A stretch of 64,000 nt of DNA from Flavobacterium weaverense (GTDB lineage Bacteria; Bacteroidota; Bacteroidia; Flavobacteriales; Flavobacteriaceae), in contig NZ_REFH01000009.1 in the NCBI RefSeq assembly GCF_003688495.1, positions 248,001-312,000 of the forward strand, in the 5' to 3' direction. Numbering within the stretch: position 1 is the stretch's first letter; each line of letters opens with the position of its first letter. Under the pieces are notes generated by a model. It was not told the origin of the DNA and did not search any database. It saw nothing but the letters and a program-made list of their open reading frames with translations. The position numbers and the translations under genes are program-made. Shown piece by piece: positions 25,298 through 33,824 of the stretch.

Positions 25298-25915
25298 ATG
25301 AACATATCTATCAGTGTAACTCAGGAAGAACATTATAAATACTCGCAAGAAATATGCGATACCATTGAATTATCTGCTTTATTAAGAGGAACAGGAATTG
25401 CTAAAAGAACTCCTGAATATATTCAGAAAAAAATGGAAACCAACGATGCTGTTATTGCATTAATCGACGGAAAATTTGCAGGATTTTGTTATATCGAATG
25501 TTGGCAACATGGCAAATTTGTAGCTCATTCTGGTTTAATAGTACATCCAGATTTTAGAAATTTAGGATTGGCAAAAAAAATTAAGTCGTTTGTATTTGAT
25601 TATTCCCTTAAAAAATATCCAAATGCTAAAGTGTTTGGAATTACTACTGGTTTAGCGGTAATGAAAATTAATTCTGAATTAGGTTATAAACCTGTTCCTT
25701 TTTCTGAATTAACAACTGATCCAAGTTTTTGGAAGGGATGCCAAACCTGCACTAATTACGACATTTTAAAAAGTAAGGATAACAAAATGTGTTTGTGCAC
25801 CGGAATGCTCTATGATCCAAAAGAAAAACCTAAAGATCCACCTAAGCATGCTTTCAACGTCCGGATTTGGAATCGCTTGAAAAAAATAAAACAAGCTTTG
25901 TTTTTAGAAGATTAA
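25298..25915 (+). CDS. GNAT acyltransferase, candidate first enzyme of arginine synthesis
   Basis: 205 aa. The GNAT acyl-CoA site is IVHPDFRNLGLAKKI (residues 81-95; R-N-L-G-L-A loop). The C-terminal part carries C148-x-x-C151 and C165-x-C167, which may bind metal. It is the first gene of the arginine operon, where Bacteroidota lacking ArgA and ArgJ need a glutamate N-acyltransferase; no argA or argJ is in this window. I infer that it acylates glutamate, using acetyl- or succinyl-CoA. Its length differs from short-type ArgA (about 150-170 aa). The family is otherwise uncharacterised. Confidence 0.7.
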   Translation: MNISISVTQEEHYKYSQEICDTIELSALLRGTGIAKRTPEYIQKKMETNDAVIALIDGKFAGFCYIECWQHGKFVAHSGLIVHPDFRNLGLAKKIKSFVFDYSLKKYPNAKVFGITTGLAVMKINSELGYKPVPFSELTTDPSFWKGCQTCTNYDILKSKDNKMCLCTGMLYDPKEKPKDPPKHAFNVRIWNRLKKIKQALFLED

Positions 25916-26049
25916 TAATACTTGTCACAATACTCGTCAATAAAAAGAGAGTTGAAAGAGAAAAAAATAATTAATAATACTCTGCCTACAATTAATCCTC
26001 TTAATCAGAGATTTTTAAAAATGACGAAGGCAGAGAAAAAAATAAAATA

Positions 26050-27243
26050 ATGAAAAAAGTTGTATTAGCTTATAGTGGAGGATTAGATACGTCTTATTGC
26101 CTAAAATATTTAAAGAATGAAAAAGGATATGAAGTTCACACCGTTCTTATAAATACTGGAGGATTTGATGATGAGGAACTAACCGCTATTGAAGAAAGAG
26201 CATACGAATTAGGAAGTGCACAACATACAAATTTGACTATTATAGATAAATACTACGATAAAGCTATTAAGTACTTAATTTATGGGAACGTGTTAAAAAA
26301 TAATACTTATCCATTATCAGTAAGTGCTGAACGTGTTTTCCAAGCAATGGAAGCTATTAAATATGCAAAATCTGTAGGTGCTAGCGCTATAGCTCATGGA
26401 AGTACTGGCGCAGGAAATGACCAAATCCGTTTTGATTTAATTTTCCAAACCATTGCTCCCGAAATTGAGATCATCACTCCTATTCGCGACTTGAAATTAT
26501 CTAGACAAGAAGAAGTAGATTATTTATCAAAAAATGGAGTTCATTATTCTTGGGAAAAAGCACAATACTCTATAAACAAAGGACTTTGGGGGACTAGCGT
26601 TGGAGGAAAAGAGACTCTAACATCTGGACAAGCACTTCCTAACGAAGCGTATCCTTCGCAGTTGCAAAAAGAAGGTGAAGAAAAAGTAACATTAGAATTT
26701 AAAAAAGGGGAAATAATTGCTGTAAATGGTAAAAAAGACAAACCTTCCAATAACATTGTTACTCTAGAAAAACTAGCAAATTCTTACGCAATTGGTAGAG
26801 ATATTCACGTAGGTGACACCATTATAGGAATTAAAGGAAGAGTTGGATTTGAAGCCGCTGCTCCTTTAATTATTATCAAAGCGCATCATTTACTGGAAAA
26901 ACATACTTTAGGTAAATGGCAACAATACTGGAAAGAACAACTAGGAAACTGGTACGGAATGTTATTTCACGAAGGTCAATTTCTTGATCCAGTTATGAGA
27001 AATATTGAAACTTTCCTTGAGGATACTCAAAAGACAGTAAATGGAACAGTAACAGTAACTCTAAAACCATATCATTTTTCACTTGACGGAATTGAATCTG
27101 AAAATGACTTAATGAATACTAGTTTTGGTCAATATGGGGAGATGAATAATGCTTGGACATCTGACGATGCTAAGGGATTTATCAAAATTCTTGGAAATGC
27201 TCAAAATATATTTTCATCAGTAAACGATCTAAATTATGATTAA
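26050..27243 (+). CDS. argG: argininosuccinate synthase
   Basis: 397 aa. Joins citrulline and aspartate using ATP. The PP-loop is AYSGGLDTSYC at residues 7-17; further blocks are AHGSTGAGNDQIRFD and the hexamer-forming C-terminal region. Full length for the type I enzyme. It overlaps the start of argC by 8 nt, so the two are translationally coupled. The 134-nt gap before it holds a 7-bp inverted repeat CTCTGCC...GGCAGAG (25980-26035). Confidence 0.96.
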   Translation: MKKVVLAYSGGLDTSYCLKYLKNEKGYEVHTVLINTGGFDDEELTAIEERAYELGSAQHTNLTIIDKYYDKAIKYLIYGNVLKNNTYPLSVSAERVFQAMEAIKYAKSVGASAIAHGSTGAGNDQIRFDLIFQTIAPEIEIITPIRDLKLSRQEEVDYLSKNGVHYSWEKAQYSINKGLWGTSVGGKETLTSGQALPNEAYPSQLQKEGEEKVTLEFKKGEIIAVNGKKDKPSNNIVTLEKLANSYAIGRDIHVGDTIIGIKGRVGFEAAAPLIIIKAHHLLEKHTLGKWQQYWKEQLGNWYGMLFHEGQFLDPVMRNIETFLEDTQKTVNGTVTVTLKPYHFSLDGIESENDLMNTSFGQYGEMNNAWTSDDAKGFIKILGNAQNIFSSVNDLNYD

Positions 27244-28213
27244 TGTTGGAATAATAGGTGGCTCAGGTTACACTGCGGGCGAACTCATCAGAATATTGAT
27301 GTTTCATCCAAATGCTATTCTTGATTTTGTTTACAGTACTACAAATGCTGGAAAACCACTTTCGGTAGCGCATCATGATTTGTTGGGCGACATCGAAATG
27401 AATTTTACTGATACCGTAAATCCAAACGTAAATGTGTTATTCTTGTGTTTGGGTCATGGAAAATCGAAATCATTTTTAGAGCAAAACCAATTTGCAAGTC
27501 ATACTAAAATCATTGATTTAGGAAATGATTTCCGTTTAACTAAAGACAAAGAATTCGAAGGAAAATCTTTCGTTTATGGACTTCCGGAATTGAACAAAAC
27601 AGCTATTAAAAACGCCCAGTTTATTGCAAATCCAGGCTGTTTTGCAACCGCTATTCAATTAGCGTTATTGCCTTTGTCGAAAGCCAAGTTATTGAAAGAC
27701 GATATCCATATTAATGCTACAACCGGAAGTACTGGAGCTGGAGTTTCGCCTTCTGAAACGACACATTTTAGTTGGAGATCTAATAATATGTCGCATTACA
27801 AAGCTTTTGATCACCAACATTTAGGCGAAATAAACCAAAGTGTCAATCAACTGCAAGCAAATTATACAGACGAACTAATTTTCGTTCCTAATAGAGGAGA
27901 TTTTGCCAGAGGAATTTTTGCCACTTTATACACTACAATCGAAGAAAGTCTAGAAGAAATCCTAGCAAAATATGAAGCTTTTTATAAAGACCAACCTTTT
28001 GTAACTGTTACTACAACTGGCATCAACATGAAGCAAGTAGTACAAACAAATAAATGTATTATTAGCTTGATGAAAAAAGGCAATCGCTTACTCATTACTT
28101 CAATTATTGATAATTTAGTAAAAGGAGCCTCGGGACAAGCGATACAGAACATGAATTTAATGTTTGGTTTAGACGAAAGCACAGGATTGCATTTAAAGCC
28201 ATCAGGTTTTTAA
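27236..28213 (+). CDS. argC: N-acyl-gamma-glutamyl-phosphate reductase
   Basis: 325 aa. NADPH-dependent reduction of N-acyl-glutamyl phosphate to the semialdehyde. NADPH-binding GIIGGSGYTAGELIRIL lies at the N-terminus; the catalytic Cys is in ANPGCFATA; the conserved H-Q-H-x-G-E-I block is HQHLGEI. In the acetylated pathway it follows ArgB; in Bacteroidota the acyl group may be succinyl. It overlaps argG. The 97-nt spacer to argD is an AT-rich imperfect palindrome. Confidence 0.95.
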   Translation: MINVGIIGGSGYTAGELIRILMFHPNAILDFVYSTTNAGKPLSVAHHDLLGDIEMNFTDTVNPNVNVLFLCLGHGKSKSFLEQNQFASHTKIIDLGNDFRLTKDKEFEGKSFVYGLPELNKTAIKNAQFIANPGCFATAIQLALLPLSKAKLLKDDIHINATTGSTGAGVSPSETTHFSWRSNNMSHYKAFDHQHLGEINQSVNQLQANYTDELIFVPNRGDFARGIFATLYTTIEESLEEILAKYEAFYKDQPFVTVTTTGINMKQVVQTNKCIISLMKKGNRLLITSIIDNLVKGASGQAIQNMNLMFGLDESTGLHLKPSGF

Positions 28214-28310
28214 TTTTTAATTTTTAATTTTTTAATGATAAATTTTAAATTCTAAATTTAAAAAAGCGATTCATTTAAAATTCATAATTCAACATTTAAA
28301 ATAATTTATA

Positions 28311-29447
28311 ATGAACTTATTTGACGTTTACCCATTATACGATATTACTCCTGTAAAAGCGCTAGATTGTGCTATTACGGACGAAAAAGGAATTGAATAT
28401 TTAGATTTATATGGTGGTCATGGCGTAATTTCTATTGGTCATACACATCCACATTATGTTGCTAAACTGAAAGATCAATTGGATAATATTGGTTTTTATT
28501 CTAATGCGATTCAGAATCCTTTGCAGGTAGAATTAGCACATAAATTGGGTAAACTATCAGGTTTAGAGGATTATACATTATTCCTTTGTAGTTCTGGGGC
28601 TGAAGCCAATGAAAACGCTTTGAAACTAGCTTCATTTCACAATAATAAATCGCGTGTGATTGCTTTTACTAATGCATTTCACGGACGAACTTCAGCAGCA
28701 GTTGCAGTTACCGATAACAAAAAAATCGTCGCACCCATAAATGCGCAACAAGTGGTTAGCTTTTTACCATTGAATAATATAGCTCTGGTAGAAGCGGAAT
28801 TAAAAAAAGGTGATGTTTCTTCTGTAATTATCGAAGGAATTCAAGGTGTTGGTGGTTTAGACCAAGGAACAACGGAATTTTTTCAAGCATTGAAAAAAAT
28901 ATGTATGGCTTACGATGTAGTTTTGATTTTGGATGAAGTGCAATCTGGATATGGAAGAAGTGGAAAGTTTTTCGCACACCAACATCATAACATCAAAGCA
29001 GATATTATTTGCTTAGCGAAAGGAATGGGAAATGGATTTCCTATTGGTGGCATTTTAATTGCTCCAAAATTCAAAGCGAGTTATGGCCTTTTAGGAACTA
29101 CTTTTGGTGGAAACCATTTAGCTTGTGCTGCTGGAATAGCAGTTTTGGATGTGATCGAAAGCGAGAAATTAATGGATAACGTAAATGAAATTTACGCCTA
29201 CTTTTTAGAAGCAATCAAACAAATTCCTGAGGTAATTCAAGTAAAAGGAAGAGGATTAATGTTAGGTGTCGAATTTGATTTTGACGTAAGTGCACTTCGT
29301 AAAAAAATGATTGTAGACAAACATATTTTTACAGGAAACGCCAACAATAAAAACTTATTAAGAATTCTTCCGCCATTGACAATCAACAAAGAAGCACTAG
29401 ACACTTTTATTAAAGCTTTAAAAGAAAGTGTAGCTGAATTAAAGTAA
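28311..29447 (+). CDS. argD: acylornithine aminotransferase
   Basis: 378 aa, class III PLP aminotransferase. It converts N-acyl-glutamate semialdehyde to N-acyl-ornithine with glutamate. The PLP contact is LILDEVQSGYGRSGKFFAHQ and the Schiff-base Lys lies in CLAKGMGNGFPIG; CSSGAEANENALKLA binds the phosphate. Position between argC and proA supports the anabolic role. A related enzyme handling succinylornithine cannot be separated by sequence alone. Confidence 0.93.
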   Translation: MNLFDVYPLYDITPVKALDCAITDEKGIEYLDLYGGHGVISIGHTHPHYVAKLKDQLDNIGFYSNAIQNPLQVELAHKLGKLSGLEDYTLFLCSSGAEANENALKLASFHNNKSRVIAFTNAFHGRTSAAVAVTDNKKIVAPINAQQVVSFLPLNNIALVEAELKKGDVSSVIIEGIQGVGGLDQGTTEFFQALKKICMAYDVVLILDEVQSGYGRSGKFFAHQHHNIKADIICLAKGMGNGFPIGGILIAPKFKASYGLLGTTFGGNHLACAAGIAVLDVIESEKLMDNVNEIYAYFLEAIKQIPEVIQVKGRGLMLGVEFDFDVSALRKKMIVDKHIFTGNANNKNLLRILPPLTINKEALDTFIKALKESVAELK

Positions 29448-29576
29448 ATCAGAAATTTGCTGCGTAAAGTCTTTGACTTTGAAGCAGTGATAAAAGATAT
29501 ATAATCGAATATAAAAATAAGTTTAAAGCAGTCAAACACATTCTAAAAGTCTGGGACTTTCAGAAGTGAAAAAATT

Positions 29577-29692
29577 TTTTTTTGCGTGAGGGATAGCAGC
29601 GAAAATCCTTTTTTAGTGATTGTAGCTTCAGCGGAAATTAATATAAAAGATTGCAGTGAATAGCCCGACCCGAAGTTGCGAGGAGGAAAGAC
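29577..29692 (+). repeat. dispersed repeat copy C between argD and proA
   Basis: GTGAGGGATAGCAGCGAAAA then TCCTTTTTT, a variable centre, then AAAGATTGCAGTGAATAGCC and CGACCCG. Same architecture as the copies at 34895-34966 and 60377-60453. It reaches to within 45 nt of the likely proA start. Confidence 0.6.
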
Positions 29693-29735
29693 AATGCAAA
29701 ATGAGGGTCACGCCCAAATAGATAACATAAAAACT

Positions 29736-30932
29736 ATGAACCATTTACTACCAATTAAAAAACGAGATTCGGTTTTAAGCAGAATGGCGGAACTTCTAGA
29801 AGAAGAAAGAACCAATATCAAAACCATCAATCAACAGGATATCAAGAATTATTCTGGTGATGACTTGGCGATGGAAAAACGCCTGTTAGTTGATGATGCT
29901 AAAATTGATGGAATGATTTTATCGCTTCAGCAATTATCGAGTCAAAATGATCCTATTGGTGTCGAACGTTTTAATTTTGATCATGCTAATGGTCTGAAAA
30001 TCATCAATAAAACGGCTGCTTTTGGAACAATAATGATAATTTATGAATCTAGACCAGACGTTACAGTTGAAGCAGGTGGAATTGCTTTTAAATCAGGTAA
30101 TAAAATTTTATTAAAAGGCGGAAAAGAATCGTTACAATCTAATTTAAAAATTGTAGAGCTGTGGCACCAAGCTTTAAAAGAGAATACTATTTCAATAGAA
30201 TGGGTAGAATATTTGAATTATAATCGCGAAGAAACGCAGACGTTTTTAGAAAAACCTACACAGAAAGTAGATTTAATCGTCCCTCGTGGTGGTGAGCAAT
30301 TAATTGCATTTGTAAAAAAACACGCCAAATGTCCCGTAATAATAAGTGGGCGTGGAAATAATTTTGTCTATGTTAATGCTGAGGCTGATTTAAACCAAGC
30401 ACTTTCAATTATTATTAACGGAAAAACCTCAAACATATCAGTTTGCAACGCTTTAGATAAAGTATTAATTGATACTAATTTACCTAATTGGGAAGTCTTT
30501 GCAAAACAAATAATAGCTGAATTACAACACAAAAATGTAATCGTTTTGGGCGATCAAAGTATTTCTAAAATAGCCGATGTTCCTCAAATTGAATCCGATT
30601 TGATTTGGCACGAAGAGTTTTTAGATTATAAAATTGTAATTGGAACCACAAATTCTGATCAAGAAGCGATTGATAAAATTAACAAATATTGTGGCGGACA
30701 TTCGGCCTCAATTATAACTAAAAACGATGCTGTTGCTCAAAATTTTATGGATAATGTCGATACTGCAGCAGTTTATCAAAACGCCTCTACCCGATTTACA
30801 GATGGAGGACAGTTTGGTCTTGGAGGCGAATTAGCAATTAGTACTGATAAATTACACCAGCGGGGACCAATTGGATTACAACATTTGGTTACTAATAAAT
30901 GGTATGTTTACGGAGATGGGCAGATACGATAG
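29736..30932 (+). CDS. proA: gamma-glutamyl phosphate reductase
   Basis: 398 aa from the ATG at 29736 (MNHLLPIKKRD); in-frame starts at 29694 (ATG) and 29676 (TTG) lie in or next to repeat DNA and are less likely. ProA reduces glutamyl-5-phosphate to the semialdehyde, the second step of proline synthesis. The catalytic Cys lies in NISVCNALDKVLI; the N-terminal nucleotide-binding part includes IIYESRPDVTVEAGGIAFKS. Its position inside an arginine operon, before proB, links the two glutamate-derived pathways. Confidence 0.93.
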   Translation: MNHLLPIKKRDSVLSRMAELLEEERTNIKTINQQDIKNYSGDDLAMEKRLLVDDAKIDGMILSLQQLSSQNDPIGVERFNFDHANGLKIINKTAAFGTIMIIYESRPDVTVEAGGIAFKSGNKILLKGGKESLQSNLKIVELWHQALKENTISIEWVEYLNYNREETQTFLEKPTQKVDLIVPRGGEQLIAFVKKHAKCPVIISGRGNNFVYVNAEADLNQALSIIINGKTSNISVCNALDKVLIDTNLPNWEVFAKQIIAELQHKNVIVLGDQSISKIADVPQIESDLIWHEEFLDYKIVIGTTNSDQEAIDKINKYCGGHSASIITKNDAVAQNFMDNVDTAAVYQNASTRFTDGGQFGLGGELAISTDKLHQRGPIGLQHLVTNKWYVYGDGQIR

Positions 30933-31033
30933 TAATCAGTGAACAGTTATTAGTGTTCAGTTTTAAACATTCTCAAACACTAAATAAGAATTTAAAAAAG
31001 CTTTGTGACCTTTCCGTTATTAAAGGATAAATT

Positions 31034-31055
31034 AAACTTTGTGCCCTTTGTGGTT
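31034..31055 (+). repeat. TTTGTG-type repeat before proB
   Basis: AAACTTTGTGCCCTTTGTGG plus TT, 9 nt before the proB ATG. Related copies precede argE (33784-33817) and argH (35027-35072). Confidence 0.5.
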
Positions 31056-31063
31056 ATACAACT

Positions 31064-31825
31064 ATGGCTAAGAAAAGAATATTATTAAAGTTAGGGAGTA
31101 ACACTTTAACTAAGGAAACCAATCATATTTCGAGAGGAAAGATTGAAGATATCGGGGTACAAATAGCTGAATTGCAAGAAGATTACGAATTCATAATTGT
31201 GAGTTCTGGAGCAATTGCAGCGGCCAAGCAATTTGTAAAACTTGAAAATCAAGATAAAGATGTTTTTGTAAAACAGGCATTAGCATCGATAGGGCAACCT
31301 CATTTAATGCGGATTTATCATGAAAGCTTTAGCGATTTAGGATTGTTGATCTCGCAGTGTTTGCTTTCTTATTCTGATTTTGAAAAAGAGCAATCTAAAG
31401 TTAATATAGTGAACACGATTAACGTATTAGTTAAAAATAATTACATACCAATTATTAACGAAAACGATACTGTGGCTACTGACGAAATTCGGTTTGGTGA
31501 TAATGATAAATTAGCGGCATTAACAGCAGTTCTATTAAAAGCTGATATTTTAATCATAGCAACCAATACGAACGGGATTTACAAGAAATCATCAATCAAC
31601 GATGCTATTCCAGAAACAATTTCGCTTGTAACTGATTTACAATTGATGGAAAGAGAAATAGGAGATTCTAAATCGTCTCACGGAACTGGCGGAATGCAAT
31701 CAAAAATTGAAGCGACTGCTATCGCAAAAGCAGCTAATATTGAAACTTGGATTATTAACGGATTGGAAGACAACTTCATTTTGAAGGCATTGAAAAACGA
31801 AATTCCTTTTACAAAAATCATATAA
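31064..31825 (+). CDS. proB: glutamate 5-kinase
   Basis: 253 aa: an amino-acid kinase domain only, without the C-terminal PUA domain of the longer E. coli type. It phosphorylates glutamate for proline synthesis and usually is the feedback-controlled step. Blocks: LLKLGSNTLT at the start, VSSGAIAAAK, NENDTVATDEIRFGDND and the GTGGMQSKIEA motif. Order proA-proB is reversed from the common proBA. It ends 8 nt before argF'. Confidence 0.93.
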   Translation: MAKKRILLKLGSNTLTKETNHISRGKIEDIGVQIAELQEDYEFIIVSSGAIAAAKQFVKLENQDKDVFVKQALASIGQPHLMRIYHESFSDLGLLISQCLLSYSDFEKEQSKVNIVNTINVLVKNNYIPIINENDTVATDEIRFGDNDKLAALTAVLLKADILIIATNTNGIYKKSSINDAIPETISLVTDLQLMEREIGDSKSSHGTGGMQSKIEATAIAKAANIETWIINGLEDNFILKALKNEIPFTKII

Positions 31826-31833
31826 ATACTAAA

Positions 31834-32823
31834 ATGAACTACATCTCAATACAAAATATAGATTCGCTTGAAAAGTGGGTCAAACAAGCATTAAAAATTA
31901 AGAAAAAACCTTTAAAAAACAAAAAACTAGGTAAGAACAAAACCTTAGGAATGTTGTTTTTTAATTCTAGTTTAAGAACGCGCTTGAGCACTCAAAAAGC
32001 AGCATTAAATTTAGGAATGAACGTAATGGTTATGAATTTTACAACGGAAGGTTGGACACTTGAATTTGAAGATGGCGCAGTTATGAACTCGGGCTCATCT
32101 GAACATATTAAAGAAGCTGCCGCAGTTGTGTCTCAATATTGCGATATCATTGCAATTAGAGCTTTTGCAGGGTTAATTGACAAAGAAAAAGACAATGCAG
32201 AAATAGTTCTAAGTGGTTTTTTAAAACACGCTACAGTTCCTATTGTCAATATGGAAAGTGCAACAGGACATCCATTACAGTCACTTGCTGACGCTATTAC
32301 CATGGCAGAACACAAAACTAAACACAAACCTAAAGTAGTTCTTTCATGGGCTCCGCATCCAAAAGCATTGCCACAAGCTGTCGCTAATTCTTTCGTTGAA
32401 ATGATGCAGTTACAAGATGCTGAATTTGTAATAACTCATCCTGAAGGATACGAACTCAACTCTGAAATCACAAAAGATTCTAAGATTGAATATGACCAAA
32501 ATAAAGCTTTTGAAAATGCTGATTTTATCTACACCAAAAACTGGAGTAACTACAACGAATATGGTAAAATTACAAATACAGACTCGAATTGGACTGTAAC
32601 TGCTGAAAAAATGAAACTGACTAATAATGCTAAATTCATGCATTGTTTGCCAGTGAGACGCAATGTAATTGTAACTGACGAGGTTTTAGATAGCGAAAAT
32701 TCAATTGTTATCGAACAAGCGAATAATAGAACATATGCAGCACAGGTAGTCTTACAAAAAATATTAAAATCCTCCCCAACCCCTCCGAAGGAGGGGCTTT
32801 TTAAAAGTAAATCAGCAAAGTAA
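31834..32823 (+). CDS. argF': N-acylornithine transcarbamylase (SOTC/AOTC type)
   Basis: 329 aa. It carbamoylates an N-acyl-ornithine instead of free ornithine. Carbamoyl phosphate binds SSLRTR (45-50) and HPLQSLAD; HCLPVRR is the substrate loop. It aligns best with Bacteroides succinylornithine transcarbamylase (FFNSSLRTRLSTQKAALNLG and THPEGYEL...YDQ). The residue before E90-H91, Pro in the succinyl enzyme and Glu in the Xanthomonas acetyl enzyme, is Ser89 here. The last 15 or so residues (PTPPKEGLFKSKSAK) are encoded by a CCCCTCC/GGAGGGG palindrome and look like a repeat-derived tail. Confidence 0.92.
   Translation: MNYISIQNIDSLEKWVKQALKIKKKPLKNKKLGKNKTLGMLFFNSSLRTRLSTQKAALNLGMNVMVMNFTTEGWTLEFEDGAVMNSGSSEHIKEAAAVVSQYCDIIAIRAFAGLIDKEKDNAEIVLSGFLKHATVPIVNMESATGHPLQSLADAITMAEHKTKHKPKVVLSWAPHPKALPQAVANSFVEMMQLQDAEFVITHPEGYELNSEITKDSKIEYDQNKAFENADFIYTKNWSNYNEYGKITNTDSNWTVTAEKMKLTNNAKFMHCLPVRRNVIVTDEVLDSENSIVIEQANNRTYAAQVVLQKILKSSPTPPKEGLFKSKSAK
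32766..32804. repeat. palindromic repeat inside the 3-prime end of argF'
   Basis: TCCTCCCCAACCCCTCC then GAAGGAGGGGCTTTT, an inverted GC-rich element in an AT-rich gene. It encodes the C-terminal tail. Confidence 0.6.
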
Positions 32824-32834
32824 GAAATTGTAAT

Positions 32835-33701
32835 ATGACTATACAATCACAAACCTCCAATATTCAAGACTCAACTCCCTCTCCTGTTTTTGCGAGGAAC
32901 GAAGCAATGGAGAGTCCCGAAACTTCGGTAGGGGTGAGAATAATTAAAATTGGCGGCAACATTATCGACAACCCACAAGAATTAGCACAATTCTTAGCTG
33001 ACTTTTCTAAAATTGAAGGTTACAAAGTGCTTGTACATGGCGGTGGAAAATCAGCAACTAAAATGGCAGAAAGTATTGGTTTGACTCCACAAATGATTGA
33101 TGGTAGACGAATAACGGATGCGCCAATGCTCGATGTTGCTGTGATGATTTATGCAGGACAAATCAATAAAAATATTGTTGCTCAATTACAAGCTAATCAT
33201 TGTAATGCAATTGGATTTTCTGGCGCTGATGGTAATTTGATTCAATCTGAAAAAAGAAACCATCCAACAATCGATTACGGTTTTGTGGGTGATGTCAAAT
33301 ATGTGAATGGTGAATTATTAAGTAGTTTGCTTTCTAATGGAATAATTCCTGTTTTTTGTGCGATAACACATGATGGAAAAGGTCAATTATTAAACACAAA
33401 TGCCGATACGATTGCGAGTGAATTAGCCATTGCTTTATCAAAGACATTCGAAGTTACTTTAAATTATTGTTTTGAAAAACCTGGAGTTTTACAAGATTCA
33501 AATGACGATTCTTCAGTTGTTGAAGTGATGAATAAAGAATTATATTCGAAATTAAAAAATGATAAAGCAATACATTCAGGGATGATTCCAAAACTTGATA
33601 ACTGTTTCAACAGCTTAGCCAAAGGAGTTCAGAAAATAAAAATTGGTCATCACAAAATGTTGCAAAACGATGATTCTGTTTGTACCAAAATAGAGTTATA
33701 A
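32835..33701 (+). CDS. argB: N-acylglutamate kinase
   Basis: 288 aa. Amino-acid kinase that phosphorylates N-acylglutamate. Family features start only at residue 34: VRIIKIGGNIIDNP, then VLVHGGGKSATKM, then NTNADTIASELA and the C-terminal HSGMIPKLDNC. The first 33 residues (including PVFARNEAMESPETSVG) are encoded by a palindromic repeat (about 32878-32936) and are absent from the family's usual N-terminus. Alternative starts closer to the core are ATG 32910 and GTG 32934. It starts 12 nt after argF'. Confidence 0.9.
   Translation: MTIQSQTSNIQDSTPSPVFARNEAMESPETSVGVRIIKIGGNIIDNPQELAQFLADFSKIEGYKVLVHGGGKSATKMAESIGLTPQMIDGRRITDAPMLDVAVMIYAGQINKNIVAQLQANHCNAIGFSGADGNLIQSEKRNHPTIDYGFVGDVKYVNGELLSSLLSNGIIPVFCAITHDGKGQLLNTNADTIASELAIALSKTFEVTLNYCFEKPGVLQDSNDDSSVVEVMNKELYSKLKNDKAIHSGMIPKLDNCFNSLAKGVQKIKIGHHKMLQNDDSVCTKIEL
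32878..32936. repeat. palindromic repeat at the 5-prime end of argB
   Basis: CCCTCTCCTGTTTTTGCGAG ... GAACGAAGCAATGGAGAGTC then CCGAAACTTCGGTAGGGG: nested inverted repeats (CTCTCC/GGAGAG; CCGAA/TTCGG). Confidence 0.5.
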
Positions 33702-33824
33702 ATTATTCAACACAAATTTCACAATCGAGCGAAAGCAAACTGACTAAGTAAATTAGCAAAAATTATATTTTTACAATAAGATAAAACTTCGTGACTTTGT
33801 GCCTTAGTGGCTAAACCATAAAAT

